From Candidatus Bipolaricaulota bacterium (lineage in GTDB: Bacteria > Bipolaricaulota > Bipolaricaulia > Bipolaricaulales > Bipolaricaulaceae), in the NCBI GenBank assembly GCA_025060415.1, contig JANXBT010000002.1, positions 434,001 to 498,000 on the forward strand: a stretch of DNA of 64,000 nucleotides. The letters are read 5' to 3'. Below the pieces are notes generated by a model, which saw nothing but the letters and a program-made list of their open reading frames with translations, had not been told where the DNA came from and searched no databases. A program made the translations under genes and the position numbers. This document shows, piece by piece, positions 62,649-64,000 of this stretch. The number at the start of each line of letters is the position of its first letter. The first letter of the stretch is position 1.

Positions 62649-63650
62649 ATGCGTTCGAAACTTTTCGTCGTTTTTGCGATCGCGTCGCTTTCCGTGAGCG
62701 CAAGCCCCCTGCGCGTGTCCCTCCCGCCCATGTTGGGGGCGCTCCCGGTGGCCCTGGCCGAACGGCTGGGGTACTTCGCCGAGGAGGGGATCCCCGTCCA
62801 GCTCGTGCCCCTGCCCAGCCAGCGCGACCGGATCCTCGCCTTCCAGGCCGGCCAGATCGACGCCCTCGTCACCGACCTCACCTCCGCCCTCCTCCTTGTG
62901 GCCACCCAGCCCCAGGAGGCGGCGATCGCCGCCGCCCTGTTCGTGCCCGCCCAGGACGGCTCCCACCTCGCCCTCCTCACCCCCGCCAACTACTCCCGCC
63001 TCTACACCCTCGCGGACTTCTTGGCGCGGGCCAGCGCCGGACGCGTGCAGATCGCCGTGCCGCGCCAGTCCGACCTGGAGTACGCCCTGGACCAGCTCCT
63101 GGCCCGCCACGGGGTGCGCGTGCCCCCGGAGTGGCTCGTGGGACAGGACAACCTCCTGCTCAACGCCACCTGGCTCCTTTTCGGGATGACCGCGGTGGGG
63201 GTCCTGCCCCAGCCCTACGTGGACTACCTCCTCCACTACGAGTTCGAGGGGAAGCCGGAGCTGCGGGTGCTGGCGGACTTCGCGGGGATCCCCTTGCCCC
63301 CCGACGTCCTCGTGGTGCGGCGAAGCTTGGGCGCGGATGAGGTGCGGCGGTTCCTCGCCGCGGTGGGGCGGGCGGCGGCGCACATCCGGGCCATGGCCCG
63401 GGAGGAGCTCATCGCCCTGGCCATGCCCGTGGCCATCGCCCTCTTCTTCCCCGGGGTGAACCTGGAGGCGGCGGCGCCGGAGGACCGGGCCCGGGTGGAG
63501 GCGGCCGTGGAGGCCCTGCGCATCCCGTACTTCCCCGACCCCCGCCCCGTGGACCCCGAGATCCTGGGCCTAGTGGCGGACTGGGCCAGGAAGAAGGGGT
63601 ACCTTGCCCGCTCCCTGAGCTACGCGGAAGCCGTCTGGCCCGGGCAATGA
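62649..63650 (+). CDS. NitT/TauT-type ABC transporter substrate-binding protein (NMT1/THI5-like)
   Basis: 333 residues. A signal peptide (about residues 1-19) precedes LRVSLPPMLGALPVALAERLGYFAEEGI, typical of NMT1/SsuA-like periplasmic proteins that bind nitrate, sulfonates, or thiamine pyrimidine precursors. FQAGQIDALVTD follows as the usual second motif. The stop overlaps the ATPase start (ATGA). The ligand cannot be deduced; there is no lipobox cysteine at the cleavage site. Confidence 0.88.
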   Translation: MRSKLFVVFAIASLSVSASPLRVSLPPMLGALPVALAERLGYFAEEGIPVQLVPLPSQRDRILAFQAGQIDALVTDLTSALLLVATQPQEAAIAAALFVPAQDGSHLALLTPANYSRLYTLADFLARASAGRVQIAVPRQSDLEYALDQLLARHGVRVPPEWLVGQDNLLLNATWLLFGMTAVGVLPQPYVDYLLHYEFEGKPELRVLADFAGIPLPPDVLVVRRSLGADEVRRFLAAVGRAAAHIRAMAREELIALAMPVAIALFFPGVNLEAAAPEDRARVEAAVEALRIPYFPDPRPVDPEILGLVADWARKKGYLARSLSYAEAVWPGQ

Positions 63651-64000
63651 TCGAGGTGCGCGGCGTCTCCCTCGTTTACGGGAGCGGGCCCGCGGCCGTT
63701 CCCGCGATCGCCGAGCTCTCCTTTTCCGTGGAGGAGGGGGAGATGGTGGCCGTGGTGGGCCCCTCCGGCTGCGGCAAAACCAGCCTCCTCCTCCTTTTGG
63801 ACGGCTTGGTGCGCCCCACCTCCGGACAGGTCCTCATCGCGGGGGAGGAGGTGCGGGGGGTGCGGCGGGACGTAGCCCTGGTCCTGCAGGACGCCGGGCT
63901 CCTGCCCTGGAAGACCGTGCGGCAGAACGCGGAGCTGGCCCTGCGGATTCAGAAGCGGCGGGAGAGCGTGGACGGGATCCTGGCCGCCCTGGGGTTGAGC
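63647..64000 (+). CDS. ABC transporter ATP-binding protein, NitT/TauT family (partial, C-terminus outside window)
   Basis: The first 118 residues are visible. They show Walker A GPSGCGKTSLL and the Q-loop region VLQDAGLLPWKTVRQNAEL, as in SsuB/TauB/NrtD ATPases. The signature motif and Walker B lie beyond the edge. It overlaps the binding-protein stop (ATGA), and a permease gene is expected next. Confidence 0.92.
   Translation, partial: MIEVRGVSLVYGSGPAAVPAIAELSFSVEEGEMVAVVGPSGCGKTSLLLLLDGLVRPTSGQVLIAGEEVRGVRRDVALVLQDAGLLPWKTVRQNAELALRIQKRRESVDGILAALGLS

Overview
The window comes from a high-GC bacterium (roughly 70% G+C by eye) with a very compact genome. Most neighbouring genes overlap by 1-30 bases, usually as ATGA or GTGA junctions. 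A tRNA thermostabilising cluster (trmI-ttuA-ttuB: m1A58 and 2-thiouridine-54) points to a thermophile. Bacterial-type glyQS, infC-rpmI-rplT, recA and gyrB exclude an archaeon. A lineage such as the candidate phylum Bipolaricaulota/Acetothermia would fit a thermophilic H2-evolving fermenter, but that is a guess; no marker here fixes the phylum.

Layout. 1-8538: cinA C-terminal domain and sirtuin, yebC, a phosphoesterase pair, tilS-rseP, then a minus-strand run ispF/recX/recA/sfsA. 8519-11564: a flavoprotein, a Cys-rich protein, a tandem P-loop protein and tRNA-Val. 11599-14877: a sugar ABC importer without its ATPase. 14986-23011: an 11-gene translation superoperon (rplU-prp-like-rpmA-obg-nadD-infC-rpmI-rplT-glyQ-glyS-rng). 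23059-32038: metG, an ACT protein, mscL, two membrane proteins, murF, an S55 peptidase and an orphan sucC. 32168-39758: gyrB, tRNA-Ala, secreted proteins, an mtfA-like peptidase and the trmI-ttuA-ttuB cluster.

39823-47742 is the centrepiece: fourteen minus-strand genes in exactly the order of the Pyrococcus membrane-bound hydrogenase operon mbhABCDEFGHIJKLMN. They form a Mrp-type Na+/H+ antiporter module joined to a ferredoxin-linked [NiFe]-hydrogenase module, with all four nickel-ligand cysteines present. hypB-hypA (nickel insertion) diverge from its promoter.

48503-53501 carries hypA, a beta-lactamase-family hydrolase, a dipeptide-epimerase-like enzyme, recR and dnaX. 53545-56901 is an island of visibly lower GC: larA-like, gnd, a broken HAD phosphatase and a truncated LacI regulator, probably an eroding sugar-acid operon. 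56931-60234 is DUF1015-serA-aminotransferase (serine metabolism). The window ends with a radical SAM protein, maf, an HDAC-family protein and the start of a NitT/TauT-type ABC importer.

Two themes recur. First, many transcription units have a -10 hexamer only 7-10 bases before the start codon, which predicts leaderless mRNAs. Second, two genes (infC and rng) appear to start with AUC. No gene-free stretch exceeds 300 bases; the longest non-coding zone is the pseudogene region 56211-56930. No CRISPR array, IS element or rRNA was seen.
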